The notes below the pieces were generated by a model. It worked only from the letters and a program-made list of their open reading frames with translations. It was not told the origin of the DNA and did no database searches. The translations under genes and the position numbers were made by a program. A stretch of DNA of 7,781 nucleotides, taken from the NCBI GenBank assembly GCA_030529205.1, contig JAUMXJ010000045.1:1-7781 (forward strand), given 5' to 3'. Every line of letters begins with the position of its first letter. The first letter of the stretch is position 1. Positions 1-6,005 of this stretch are shown here, one piece after another. Origin of the DNA: Bacillota bacterium. GTDB lineage: Bacteria; Bacillota; Clostridia; Peptostreptococcales; Acidaminobacteraceae.

Positions 1-261
1 GTTGACATTCATAAAGTATTTATAACTTTGCTCATGAGTAGGAGGAATTCCGATGTATTCATCCAGGTTAAACGCCTTGACTTCCTTGAAGCTGATCTCT
101 TCGTTTCGATATCTCTCCACAAGGTTCGCATACACATCCAGCGGCGTCGATCCTGTCGCAAGTCCCAAAACGGCATTGCTCTTGCTCTTGATAAGATCGG
201 CAAATAACTGCGCGACATACGCAGATGCTTCTGATTTCGTCTTTTTTACAACCAATTTCAT
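1..261 (-). CDS. nagB: Glucosamine-6-phosphate deaminase, N-terminal part (cut by window edge)
   Basis: NagB converts glucosamine-6-phosphate to fructose-6-phosphate plus ammonia in the cytoplasm, feeding amino sugars into glycolysis. Only the first 87 codons are present; the frame is open to base 1 and the protein (normally about 240-270 residues) continues off the left edge. Seen in the translation: the phosphate-binding loop LGLATGSTP at residues 32-40, and FNLDEYIG at 64-71, whose Asp67 matches the general-base Asp72 of the E. coli enzyme, followed by the H-x-x-S-Y pattern at 76-80. The start at 261 is fixed by AGGAGG at 267-272, five bases upstream. The gene follows the LCP gene by 84 bases with no convincing terminator between them, so cotranscription is possible. 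TATGAT and TACAAT boxes lie in that gap but I find no good -35, so a private promoter is unproven. Identity is secure for the family; 6-phosphogluconolactonase relatives lack the FNLDEY pattern. Confidence 0.93.
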   Translation of the reverse strand, partial: MKLVVKKTKSEASAYVAQLFADLIKSKSNAVLGLATGSTPLDVYANLVERYRNEEISFKEVKAFNLDEYIGIPPTHEQSYKYFMNVN

Positions 262-345
262 AGTTTCCTCCTAATGATTCCATTGTATCATCATATTCAT
301 ACGTCGGTACTGCATCGAACAGATTCTGCAACCGGAAGGATTGCA

Positions 346-1701
346 TTATTCGATTTTTCCGACGATAAAATAAATCGCGTTCTCCTCTTCGATGAGCTCT
401 TTGTCCACCACGATTTCCGCCAACGACGAAAATTCCTTTAAATCTATTCCATACCCCTTTTCCGGCACGACAATCTGGCTCTTCACCATGTATTGATCGT
501 GATAACCGCCGAACTTCGCCTGATATCCTGCCGAATTCAACAGTTCTACGATCTCCTTGCATCGTTTATCGCTGTTTCCGGAATTCTTCACGATGATCTC
601 AAAGGATTTGCTCGATTTCTTCTCGATGGCGTCCTCTTCAAACCATTTTTGAACCAAAGCGTGCAACTGCCTCTTCGCGGGAGGATCATAGAAATACAGA
701 CCGTCATAGACATTGTTCGTTCCCGGCAGGGTGTGCGAGTTGATTCTGCCGAAGTCCGCATTTTTAATCTCGGTCAATATCCCGATGGCTTCATTCAGGC
801 TCGCATCCGTGTCGATAAAGTCCGCGATGGACTCCATAATCTCATTGAAATTCAAAATGGTGTCGAGCGAAACGAATTTTTTGATGAACGCCGTAAAGAA
901 ATACTGCTGAATCTCCATGCGCCCGAAGTCGCCGTACCCCTTTTGATTGTTGCCCTGTCTGAATCTGACCAATCCTTCCGCCATCTTTCCGTTTAGAACC
1001 TGCGTCCCTTTGTCCAGATGGATGTGAAGATTTTGAGTGGGATCGTCATAATGGTAGTTCTGCGGAACATAGACTTCCACTCCGCCCACCGCATCGACCA
1101 ATCGCTTGAAAGCAGGAATCTCGAAGAGCACCATGTGATCGATCTTGACACCCGTCAACTCTTCAATCGCTTTGGTCGTATAGGACGACGGGCTCGGCCT
1201 TCCGGCGGATTTCGCGTAGGAATTGAGCTCCGTCAACTTGATAAATTGATGTTTGGTCTTGATCTCCTCCTGCATCTCGGGAGAAAGATCGATTTTATAA
1301 TCTCGCGGAATCGAGATCAGCGAAGTCGTTCTGCTTTCGACATTATAGTGCACCAGGAGCATGGAATCGGTGAGATACCCGCCTTGATCCGTCCCCAACA
1401 GCAAAACGTTGATATGCTTTCTCTCCTCCTGCTTCGACGGCAAGTCCGTATTTCCGTTTTCATTCAAGGTGATATTGCCGGAGATCTTATGCCTGTCGAT
1501 TTTGATTCTCTCGTAATACTTCCCCAGCAAATAGTAGATCGAACCCACCATAATCAGAGAGATCAGCAGAACAAACAAAAAAATCTTCAAAAAAGATCTC
1601 TTCTTCTTATGCTTTCTCGGATGCCTTGCTCTATCATGTTCACTTAACTTGTGATTACTCTTATCGGATTTCATATAATTACGTAAAATGCCCCTTTCCA
1701 T
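346..1701 (-). CDS. LytR-CpsA-Psr (LCP) family cell-wall polymer ligase
   Basis: LCP proteins transfer lipid-linked anionic polymers (teichoic acid, capsule or other glycopolymers) onto peptidoglycan on the outer face of the membrane. The 451-residue product has a basic cytoplasmic N-terminus (residues 24-39, rich in Arg/Lys/His), one membrane segment at about 37-59, and the LCP domain from about 96. Family marks are LLLGTD (100-105), TDS at 111-113, SIPRD (130-134), the VGGVEVYVP stretch, and an Arg-rich VRFRQ...DFGRMEIQQ block that matches the pyrophosphate-binding Arg region, although the usual RQQ reads IQQ. Residues about 366-451 fit a LytR_C domain. The start is uncertain: the ATG at 1701 has no clear ribosome site and lies about 11 bases from the predicted transcript start, and an alternative ATG at codon 10 (1674) also lacks a well-placed one. 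It has its own promoter (1719-1747) and may be cotranscribed with nagB. The polymer substrate cannot be told from sequence. Confidence 0.92.
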   Translation of the reverse strand: MERGILRNYMKSDKSNHKLSEHDRARHPRKHKKKRSFLKIFLFVLLISLIMVGSIYYLLGKYYERIKIDRHKISGNITLNENGNTDLPSKQEERKHINVLLLGTDQGGYLTDSMLLVHYNVESRTTSLISIPRDYKIDLSPEMQEEIKTKHQFIKLTELNSYAKSAGRPSPSSYTTKAIEELTGVKIDHMVLFEIPAFKRLVDAVGGVEVYVPQNYHYDDPTQNLHIHLDKGTQVLNGKMAEGLVRFRQGNNQKGYGDFGRMEIQQYFFTAFIKKFVSLDTILNFNEIMESIADFIDTDASLNEAIGILTEIKNADFGRINSHTLPGTNNVYDGLYFYDPPAKRQLHALVQKWFEEDAIEKKSSKSFEIIVKNSGNSDKRCKEIVELLNSAGYQAKFGGYHDQYMVKSQIVVPEKGYGIDLKEFSSLAEIVVDKELIEEENAIYFIVGKIE

Positions 1702-1718
1702 GTATCGTCTAGTTCAAC

Positions 1719-1747
1719 ATTCTACCACAATTGCCCTGAAATGTCAT
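1719..1747 (-). promoter_or_regulatory. SigA-type promoter of the LCP gene
   Basis: On the minus strand ATGACA (1742-1747) and TAGAAT (1719-1724) are separated by exactly 17 bases; each matches the vegetative consensus at five of six positions. The expected transcript start is near 1712, only about 11 bases before the ATG at 1701. It lies downstream of the rpsI terminator, so the LCP gene should be a separate transcription unit. Confidence 0.65.
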
Positions 1748-1767
1748 TCGATTTGGTTAGAATTAAT

Positions 1768-1783
1768 AAAGTTTTCAAACTTT
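1768..1783. repeat. 16-bp palindrome upstream of the LCP promoter
   Basis: AAAGTTT (1768-1774) and AAACTTT (1777-1783) form a perfect 7-bp inverted repeat around TC. It sits between the rpsI terminator and the LCP -35 box, about 21 bases upstream of the latter. That is a plausible place for a regulator site, but the DNA here is very AT-rich, so a chance palindrome is quite possible. Confidence 0.35.
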
Positions 1784-1787
1784 AATC

Positions 1788-1825
1788 AAAAAAACCATTG
1801 AAAATTCAAAATTTTCAATGGTTTT
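1788..1825 (-). terminator. Intrinsic terminator of the rplM-rpsI operon
   Basis: Fourteen to fifty bases after the rpsI stop, the minus strand folds into a perfect 16-bp stem: arms at 1810-1825 and 1791-1806, loop TTG (1807-1809). The stem is AT-rich with one CCATTG core. The transcript then ends the stem in a run of seven U residues (1794 down to 1788). This is a textbook Rho-independent terminator in the right place. The plus-strand reading lacks an equally long U-run, so its main direction is minus. Confidence 0.92.
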
Positions 1826-1838
1826 AAGAAGCGTTTCA

Positions 1839-2228
1839 TTATCTCTTTGAGAATTGTGGAGAACGTCTTGCAGCTTTTAAGCCGTATTTCTTTCTTTCCT
1901 TCATTCTTGAGTCTCTCGTCAAGAATCCTTCTCTCTTTAACGGCGCTCTGAACGTTTCGTCTACAAGAAGCAACGCTCTTGAAATACCGTGTCTGATCGC
2001 TCCGGCTTGACCTGTGAATCCGCCGCCGTTTACGGTTACGATGACATCGTATTTGCCTTCCACACCGACCAATTCCAAAGGTCTTCTGACTTCACGTCTC
2101 AAGATTTCATATGGAAAATAATCATCCAATGTTCTCTTGTTGATCACTACCTCACCGGTACCCGCTACTAGGCGTACACGAGCGATGGCTTTTTTTCTTC
2201 TACCTGTTCCTTGATATTGAACTCCCAT
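1839..2228 (-). CDS. rpsI: 30S ribosomal protein S9 (uS9)
   Basis: S9 is a 30S head protein whose C-terminal tail reaches the P-site tRNA. The 129-residue product has the family's usual length (about 130) and all its marks: the [14 protein letters not shown] opening (residues 7-20), [22 protein letters not shown] (66-87), [20 protein letters not shown], and the invariant C-terminal SPQFSKR ending in Arg. The start is supported by AGGAGGT a few bases upstream. It follows rplM by 18 bases and is followed by a strong terminator, the classic two-gene L13-S9 operon. Nothing unusual in the protein. Confidence 0.98.
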   Translation of the reverse strand: MGVQYQGTGRRKKAIARVRLVAGTGEVVINKRTLDDYFPYEILRREVRRPLELVGVEGKYDVIVTVNGGGFTGQAGAIRHGISRALLLVDETFRAPLKREGFLTRDSRMKERKKYGLKAARRSPQFSKR

Positions 2229-2246
2229 CTCTTACCTCCTAATAGC

Positions 2247-2675
2247 CTAAATTTCCAATGTCTTAGGTTGTTGTGCCTGGTGAAGATGTTCCGCACCTGC
2301 ATAAACCTTTAATTTGCCGTACATTTTTCTTCCCAATGAATTCTTTGGAAGCATACCTTTTACCGCAGCTTCAATCACTCTCTCAGGATTTCTGTTCAAA
2401 ACTTCTCTTGCAGTTCTCTCTCTAAGATGTCCTACATAGCCTGTGTGCCATCTGTACTTCTTGGCATCCAACTTCTTGCCTGTAAGCTTTACTTTTTCCG
2501 CATTTACAACGATCACAAAATCTCCGCAATCGACATGTGGCGTGTAAGTCGGTTTATGCTTTCCTCTCAATACGGAAGCAATCTTTGTCGCCAATCTACC
2601 TAATGTTTGACCTTCTGCGTCAACAACAAACCATTCTCTTTCCACTTCATGTGGCTTTTGAATATAAGATTTCAT
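2247..2675 (-). CDS. rplM: 50S ribosomal protein L13 (uL13)
   Basis: L13 is an early-assembling 50S protein that binds 23S rRNA, and in several bacteria its product controls its own operon. The 142-residue length is normal. Seen: [16 protein letters not shown] (residues 16-31), [23 protein letters not shown], the [24 protein letters not shown] segment, and the family signature [33 protein letters not shown]. Within that signature the usual HPH reads HLH, a small substitution. The start is supported by GGAGG upstream of the ATG. The gene heads a two-gene operon with rpsI, preceded by a strong promoter and a structured leader. Confidence 0.98.
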   Translation of the reverse strand: MKSYIQKPHEVEREWFVVDAEGQTLGRLATKIASVLRGKHKPTYTPHVDCGDFVIVVNAEKVKLTGKKLDAKKYRWHTGYVGHLRERTAREVLNRNPERVIEAAVKGMLPKNSLGRKMYGKLKVYAGAEHLHQAQQPKTLEI

Positions 2676-2762
2676 TCTTTATTCCTCCAAAATAGGTCGT
2701 TTTGAAAATTTCACCCTTTTCAAAACAGCTTATGTCCACCCGGGGTCTGTGGGGTACATAAC
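2676..2762 (-). promoter_or_regulatory. Structured 5' leader of rplM, probable L13 leader
   Basis: The predicted transcript starts near 2762 and has an 87-base untranslated leader. Its first hairpin begins at the 5' end: TTATGT (2756-2761) pairs with ACATAA (2730-2735), followed after a three-base bulge by CCAC (2749-2752) with GTGG (2736-2739), closing a C-rich loop with CCCGGG. Position, size and the ACCCCAC...GGGTGG core fit the Firmicutes L13 leader class, in which L13 binds its own mRNA. A second hairpin (2699-2726, perfect 10-bp stem, 8-base loop) separates it from the ribosome site. No U-run follows, so control at translation or RNA stability is more likely than attenuation. Assignment to the family is from memory of its general form; a covariance-model search would settle it. 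Confidence 0.7.
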
Positions 2763-2768
2763 ATACGA

Positions 2769-2797
2769 ATTATAGTAGATTACGGCTGATAAGTCAA
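2769..2797 (-). promoter_or_regulatory. SigA-type promoter of rplM-rpsI
   Basis: TTGACT (2792-2797) and a consensus TATAAT (2769-2774) lie 17 bases apart on the minus strand, eleven of twelve consensus positions. The start falls near 2762, directly at the base of the leader's first hairpin, which supports both calls. Confidence 0.88.
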
Positions 2798-2800
2798 TGA

Positions 2801-2830
2801 ACAAAAAATGAACTTTCGTGTATTTTTTGT
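2801..2830 (-). terminator. Possible weak terminator after the amidohydrolase gene
   Basis: An 8-bp inverted repeat, ACAAAAAA/TTTTTTGT with a 14-base loop, lies just after the amidohydrolase stop and just before the rplM -35 box. Its descending arm gives a U-run, but the stem has a single G-C pair and a wide loop, so it would be unstable. It is the only terminator-like element between the two units. Confidence 0.25.
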
Positions 2831-2840
2831 AAACGGATCA

Positions 2841-3995
2841 TTATTCTTCGTAGATCTTTTCCCCTTTGATATAGACGGCCTTGACTTTGGATTGCACATC
2901 AAACGGATGCCCTTCCCAAAATACCAGATCCGCATCCTTTCCGACTTCGATCGATCCCAATCTGTCTCCCAAGCCCAAAATCTCGGCAGGATGAATGGTG
3001 ATCGCCTTCAAGGCGTCCAATTCGCTCATCCCGGACTTGACCGCAAGTGCGGCACAAAGCGGAAGATATTGAAGCGGCGTGATCGGGCTGTCCGTCGTAA
3101 TCGCCACTTTTACGCCCGCCTTGGTCAAGATGCCCGGCGTTTCAAAGGTCTTGTTCTTGAGTTCAAATTTGGTCTTGCTCGTAAAGCTCGGCCCCACGAT
3201 TGCACTGTAATCCTCATCTTTTAAATAATCCGCGATCAAATGACCGTCCGTACAGTGATCCAATGTCAATTTCAATCTGAATTCCTTCGCGACGCGAATG
3301 GCGGAGAACACATCATCCGCTCTGTGGGCATGCGCCTTGAACGGAACCTCTCCCTTGAGCAGAGGAATCAGGGATTCGTACTTGATATTGAATTCCGGAA
3401 ATTTTGTAATGTCCTTGTTTGCAAGCTCTTTTAACTTCATATATCGATGGGCTTTAAACAGCGTCTCTCTCATCAGAGCGACTGCGCCCATTCTCGTCTG
3501 AGGCGCCTTGTTCTTGGAGTTGTACACCCGTTTCGGATTTTCTCCGAACGCACATTTCATCGCCACATAGGGATCGATGACCATATCGTCGACACGTCTG
3601 CCGTGAAGTCGGATGACGGCTGCCTGTCCGCCAATGACATTCGCACTTCCCGGAGTCACGCACGCCGTCGTCACACCGCCTTTGATCGCCTCGTAAAAAG
3701 CTTCGTCCATCGGGTTGACGGAGTCGATGGCCCTTAACTGCGGCGTCACGGGATCGGTCATCTCATTCGTATCATTGCCCTCAAAGCCGATCGCCTCTTC
3801 CCAGAGACCGATGTGCGAATGCGCATCGATAAATCCCGGAAAAATATTGATTCCATTGGCTTCAATCACTTCTTCTCTCGGATAAACCCTTAAAATTTTT
3901 CTGATATTTGTAATCTTTCCGTCTTCAATTCTCAAATCATAACCGCTGAATGTGCCGTTTGTAATCGTATGAATTACGGCATTCTTTATTATCAT
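2841..3995 (-). CDS. Uncharacterised metal-dependent amidohydrolase (imidazolonepropionase-like)
   Basis: The 384-residue product belongs to the amidohydrolase superfamily of TIM-barrel hydrolases that cut C-N bonds in cyclic or amide substrates; the substrate here is unknown. The order is the usual one: a small N-terminal beta domain (residues 1-50), the metal motif PGFIDAHSH (53-61, HSH), KAHAHRADD (220-228), LDHCTDGH (245-252), TTDSP (300-304) with the catalytic-type Asp302, then the C-terminal IHPAEILGLGDRLGSIEVGKDADLVFWEGHP block that rebuilds the beta domain. No signal peptide is seen, so it should be cytoplasmic. The start at 3995 is chosen over an ATG 11 codons upstream because AGGAGG (4001-4006) lies five bases before it and the longer form would overlap hemW. 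It follows hemW by 16 bases and is probably cotranscribed with it. Imidazolonepropionase, dipeptidase or another cyclic amidase are all possible; there are no hut neighbours. Confidence 0.88.
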   Translation of the reverse strand: MIIKNAVIHTITNGTFSGYDLRIEDGKITNIRKILRVYPREEVIEANGINIFPGFIDAHSHIGLWEEAIGFEGNDTNEMTDPVTPQLRAIDSVNPMDEAFYEAIKGGVTTACVTPGSANVIGGQAAVIRLHGRRVDDMVIDPYVAMKCAFGENPKRVYNSKNKAPQTRMGAVALMRETLFKAHRYMKLKELANKDITKFPEFNIKYESLIPLLKGEVPFKAHAHRADDVFSAIRVAKEFRLKLTLDHCTDGHLIADYLKDEDYSAIVGPSFTSKTKFELKNKTFETPGILTKAGVKVAITTDSPITPLQYLPLCAALAVKSGMSELDALKAITIHPAEILGLGDRLGSIEVGKDADLVFWEGHPFDVQSKVKAVYIKGEKIYEE

Positions 3996-4000
3996 ATTCT

Positions 4001-4006
4001 CCTCCT
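4001..4006 (-). promoter_or_regulatory. Ribosome binding site that sets the amidohydrolase start
   Basis: AGGAGG sits five bases before the ATG at 3995. The longer reading frame's ATG at 4028 lies inside the end of hemW and would place this site within the coding region, so the shorter protein is preferred. Confidence 0.85.
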
Positions 4007-4011
4007 CGCAT

Positions 4012-5130
4012 CTACAGAATAAAATCACTCACAATTGAATTTGAAATATTCATTCCTTCGTTATTCAGGAAAATTCTGCCGTCCTTGATGCTCATATATT
4101 TCAAATCAATGTATTTCTGAATCTGATCTTTATACATCTCTAAAAAATCAATGGAAAACTCCCGATTGAGTTTCCCGTAATCAATTCCTTTCGAAAGCCG
4201 AAATCCCATCATAATTCGCTCCGATATCTCATCTTTCTCGCTTAGCTCCTGTCGATGTAAGATGGGCAACTCTCCCGAATGAATCGCTTTTACATAACTC
4301 TGATACGAATATGTATTTTCAACTCTGATTTTCCGTCTAGTATAAACCGCTGAAATTCCCGCTCCCAGTGTTTCATCCATATTCCAATACGCGCTGTTGT
4401 GAATCGCTTCAAAGGACTCTCTCGCAAAATTCGAAATCTCATATCTGTGATAACCGTGTCGGGCGAACCGTTCGACGATAAGATCGAACTGATCCGCTAC
4501 GATATCATCGTCCATGGCGATCCATTTCTTTTTTTTCCAATCGCTGTACAACTTGGTTCCCTTATTGATCATAAGCGAATAAGTCGAAATGTGATCGGGT
4601 GAAAGCTCGATGATTTTGTCGATGCTGTCTTGCAATTCCTCCGGCGTCTGCGTCGGTATTCCATAGATCAAATCAAGGCTAATATTGTGAAAACCCGCCT
4701 TTCTGGCATTTTCATAAGCGCGTATCGAAAGCTCCCTGTTTCCGACCCTTCCGATCAGCCCCAAAATCCTGTCGGAGAAGGACTGAATGCCGATACTCGC
4801 TCGGTTGAATCCCAAATCTCGAAGGTGTTTCAACTTTTCGAAACTGCAATCCTCGGGATTCATCTCAATCGTCACTTCTTCGGATAAAAGTTCGAAATGC
4901 TCCACCACCGCACGGTAGATCTTTTCCAAATTTTTTTCCGAAAGCAGCGAGGGAGTTCCTCCTCCCAAATACAGGGTTTTGAGCACCTTCGGATAGCGTT
5001 TTGACAAGATCTCGATCTCCTTGACCAGAAGATCCGTGTATTCATCCTGTCTCGAAACTTCTCCGAACGTAACAAAATCACAGTAATTGCATTTTTTTGA
5101 ACAAAACGGAACATGTAGATATAAGTACAT
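4012..5130 (-). CDS. hemW: HemW-type radical SAM protein (heme chaperone; formerly called oxygen-independent coproporphyrinogen oxidase-like)
   Basis: The 372-residue product fits HemW, which binds heme and an iron-sulfur cluster and is thought to deliver heme to acceptor proteins; it is often misannotated as HemN. Seen: the radical-SAM triad C10-x3-C14-x2-C17 in HVPFCSKKCNYCDF, where Phe19 stands in place of the fourth Cys that marks true HemN; GGGTPS (56-61) for SAM; EMNPED (89-94); SIGIQSF (112-118); DLIYGIPTQT (153-162); and HNSAYW (244-249), the HNxxYW heme-binding motif typical of HemW. The usual GRxH reads GRVG at 127-130. A helical HemN C-terminal domain follows. The start is supported by GAGGGA upstream. 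It has its own promoter inside rnfB and is followed 16 bases later by the amidohydrolase. Family assignment is firm; the in vivo acceptor is unknown. Confidence 0.93.
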   Translation of the reverse strand: MYLYLHVPFCSKKCNYCDFVTFGEVSRQDEYTDLLVKEIEILSKRYPKVLKTLYLGGGTPSLLSEKNLEKIYRAVVEHFELLSEEVTIEMNPEDCSFEKLKHLRDLGFNRASIGIQSFSDRILGLIGRVGNRELSIRAYENARKAGFHNISLDLIYGIPTQTPEELQDSIDKIIELSPDHISTYSLMINKGTKLYSDWKKKKWIAMDDDIVADQFDLIVERFARHGYHRYEISNFARESFEAIHNSAYWNMDETLGAGISAVYTRRKIRVENTYSYQSYVKAIHSGELPILHRQELSEKDEISERIMMGFRLSKGIDYGKLNREFSIDFLEMYKDQIQKYIDLKYMSIKDGRIFLNNEGMNISNSIVSDFIL

Positions 5131-5159
5131 TCTTCCCTCGCTTTTTCTGTCGACTCATA

Positions 5160-5180
5160 GGCATATTATACACTTATGCC
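5160..5180. repeat. Inverted repeat spanning the hemW -10 box and the rnfB stop
   Basis: Six-base arms GGCATA (5160-5165) and TATGCC (5175-5180) flank nine bases. The repeat covers the TATAAT box of the hemW promoter and the rnfB stop codon. In the rnfB transcript it could form a short hairpin, but no U-run follows, so it is not a standard terminator; as DNA it is in an operator-like position. Confidence 0.5.
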
Positions 5181-5193
5181 GTTTTGGAGTCAA
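5165..5193 (-). promoter_or_regulatory. SigA-type promoter of hemW, overlapping the 3' end of rnfB
   Basis: TTGACT (5188-5193) and TATAAT (5165-5170) are 17 bases apart, with the same hexamers and spacing as the rplM promoter. The -35 is built from the rnfB codons for Ile-Asp-Ser near its end. The expected transcript start is near 5158, giving a leader of about 28 bases to the hemW ATG. Confidence 0.8.
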
Positions 5194-5995
5194 TCGTAAT
5201 CACTTCCTGCTTCAAGATTATTTTGGATGGGCATTTGACGACGCAATCGCCGCACATCGTGCATTTGTCGTAATCCACTTTCGCGATATCTCCGACCACG
5301 TGAATGGCGTCGTATTGACATGTCTTTTCGCAGATTTTGCAAGCGATACAGCCGACTTTACACGCCGTCTTGACATCCTTGCCCTTGTCTCTGGAATTAC
5401 ATCCCACCAAAACCGTATTGTCGAAAGGCACCAGCTCGATCAGCTGAAGAGGACATTCGACGACACATTTATTACAAGCCTTACAGGCAAACTTATCCAC
5501 CTTCGCAATGCCGTCCACGATGTGAATGGCATCGAACGGGCAGACTCTGACACAGTTTCCGAAACCGATACAGCCGTAATTACAGCTCTTGGGGCCGCCG
5601 CTCGGAGCGACGAGCGCCATTTTACAGTCTCTGATTCCGTAGTATTCATAATTGTCGAAGGTTCTTGCAGGAGTACCCTTGCATTTTACAAAGGCGGTCA
5701 TTCGCTTGGCGCCTTCCGCGGAAAGCCCCATAATCTCCGCAATCTTCTCGGCAACTTCCTCTCCTCCCACCGGACAGGCCGTACAAGGTGCTTCGCCCTT
5801 GGCAATCGCGGTCGCCAGACCGCTGCATCCCGGAAATCCGCAACCGCCGCAGTTGTTGCCCGGAAGGGCATCCAACACTTCCTGTTCCTTGGGATCGACA
5901 TAGACGGAAAATTTCTCTCCCGCAACGCCCAAAAACAGTCCGATAAATAATCCTACACCGCTCACGATTAAAACGGAGCTCATTACTTCAGTCAT
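5174..5995 (-). CDS. rnfB: Rnf complex subunit RnfB (multi-cluster ferredoxin subunit)
   Basis: RnfB is the entry point for electrons from reduced ferredoxin and passes them to the rest of the ion-pumping ferredoxin:NAD+ oxidoreductase. The 273-residue product has one N-terminal membrane segment (about 7-26), then the NCGGCGFPGCSG four-iron motif (C49, C52, C57, with C71/C74), then four ferredoxin-type motifs: CNYGC...C...CP (138-153), CKACNKCVVECP (171-182), CKVGCIACKICEKTC (212-226) and CTMCGDCVVKCP (245-256). In all 25 Cys are visible, enough for about five [4Fe-4S] clusters. It is longer than the roughly 190-residue proteobacterial RsxB and shorter than the largest acetogen forms. The start at 5995 is supported by GGAGGGAG upstream. 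It is the last gene of the rnf cluster, 10 bases after rnfA, and its final codons hold the hemW promoter. Confidence 0.97.
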   Translation of the reverse strand: MTEVMSSVLIVSGVGLFIGLFLGVAGEKFSVYVDPKEQEVLDALPGNNCGGCGFPGCSGLATAIAKGEAPCTACPVGGEEVAEKIAEIMGLSAEGAKRMTAFVKCKGTPARTFDNYEYYGIRDCKMALVAPSGGPKSCNYGCIGFGNCVRVCPFDAIHIVDGIAKVDKFACKACNKCVVECPLQLIELVPFDNTVLVGCNSRDKGKDVKTACKVGCIACKICEKTCQYDAIHVVGDIAKVDYDKCTMCGDCVVKCPSKIILKQEVITIDSKTA

Positions 5996-6005
5996 AATCT
6001 CCCTC

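Noticed and set aside
68..562. Minus-strand frame of 164 codons across the LCP end and nagB start, seeming to be a separate gene
   Set aside because: It is a shifted frame of two real genes; the nagB frame with GLATGSTP and FNLDEY and the LCP frame with LytR_C explain the same bases.
1018..1647. Plus-strand open frame of 209 codons opposite the LCP gene
   Set aside because: It is antisense to conserved LCP motifs and its translation looks like a complement of them (Arg, Ile and Asp rich); no start signal supports it.
2808..3224. Plus-strand open frame of 138 codons opposite the amidohydrolase end
   Set aside because: Antisense to the conserved C-terminal block of the amidohydrolase, with no ribosome site or family resemblance.
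5160..5180. Rho-independent terminator at the end of the rnf operon
   Set aside because: The stem is only 6 bp with a 9-base loop, and no U-run follows on the minus strand; it is better described as an inverted repeat over the hemW -10 box.
5087..5950. Plus-strand open frame of 287 codons opposite rnfB and the start of hemW
   Set aside because: It lies wholly antisense to two well-identified genes, has no recognisable domain and no ribosome site. It is a mirror frame produced by codon bias in rnfB.
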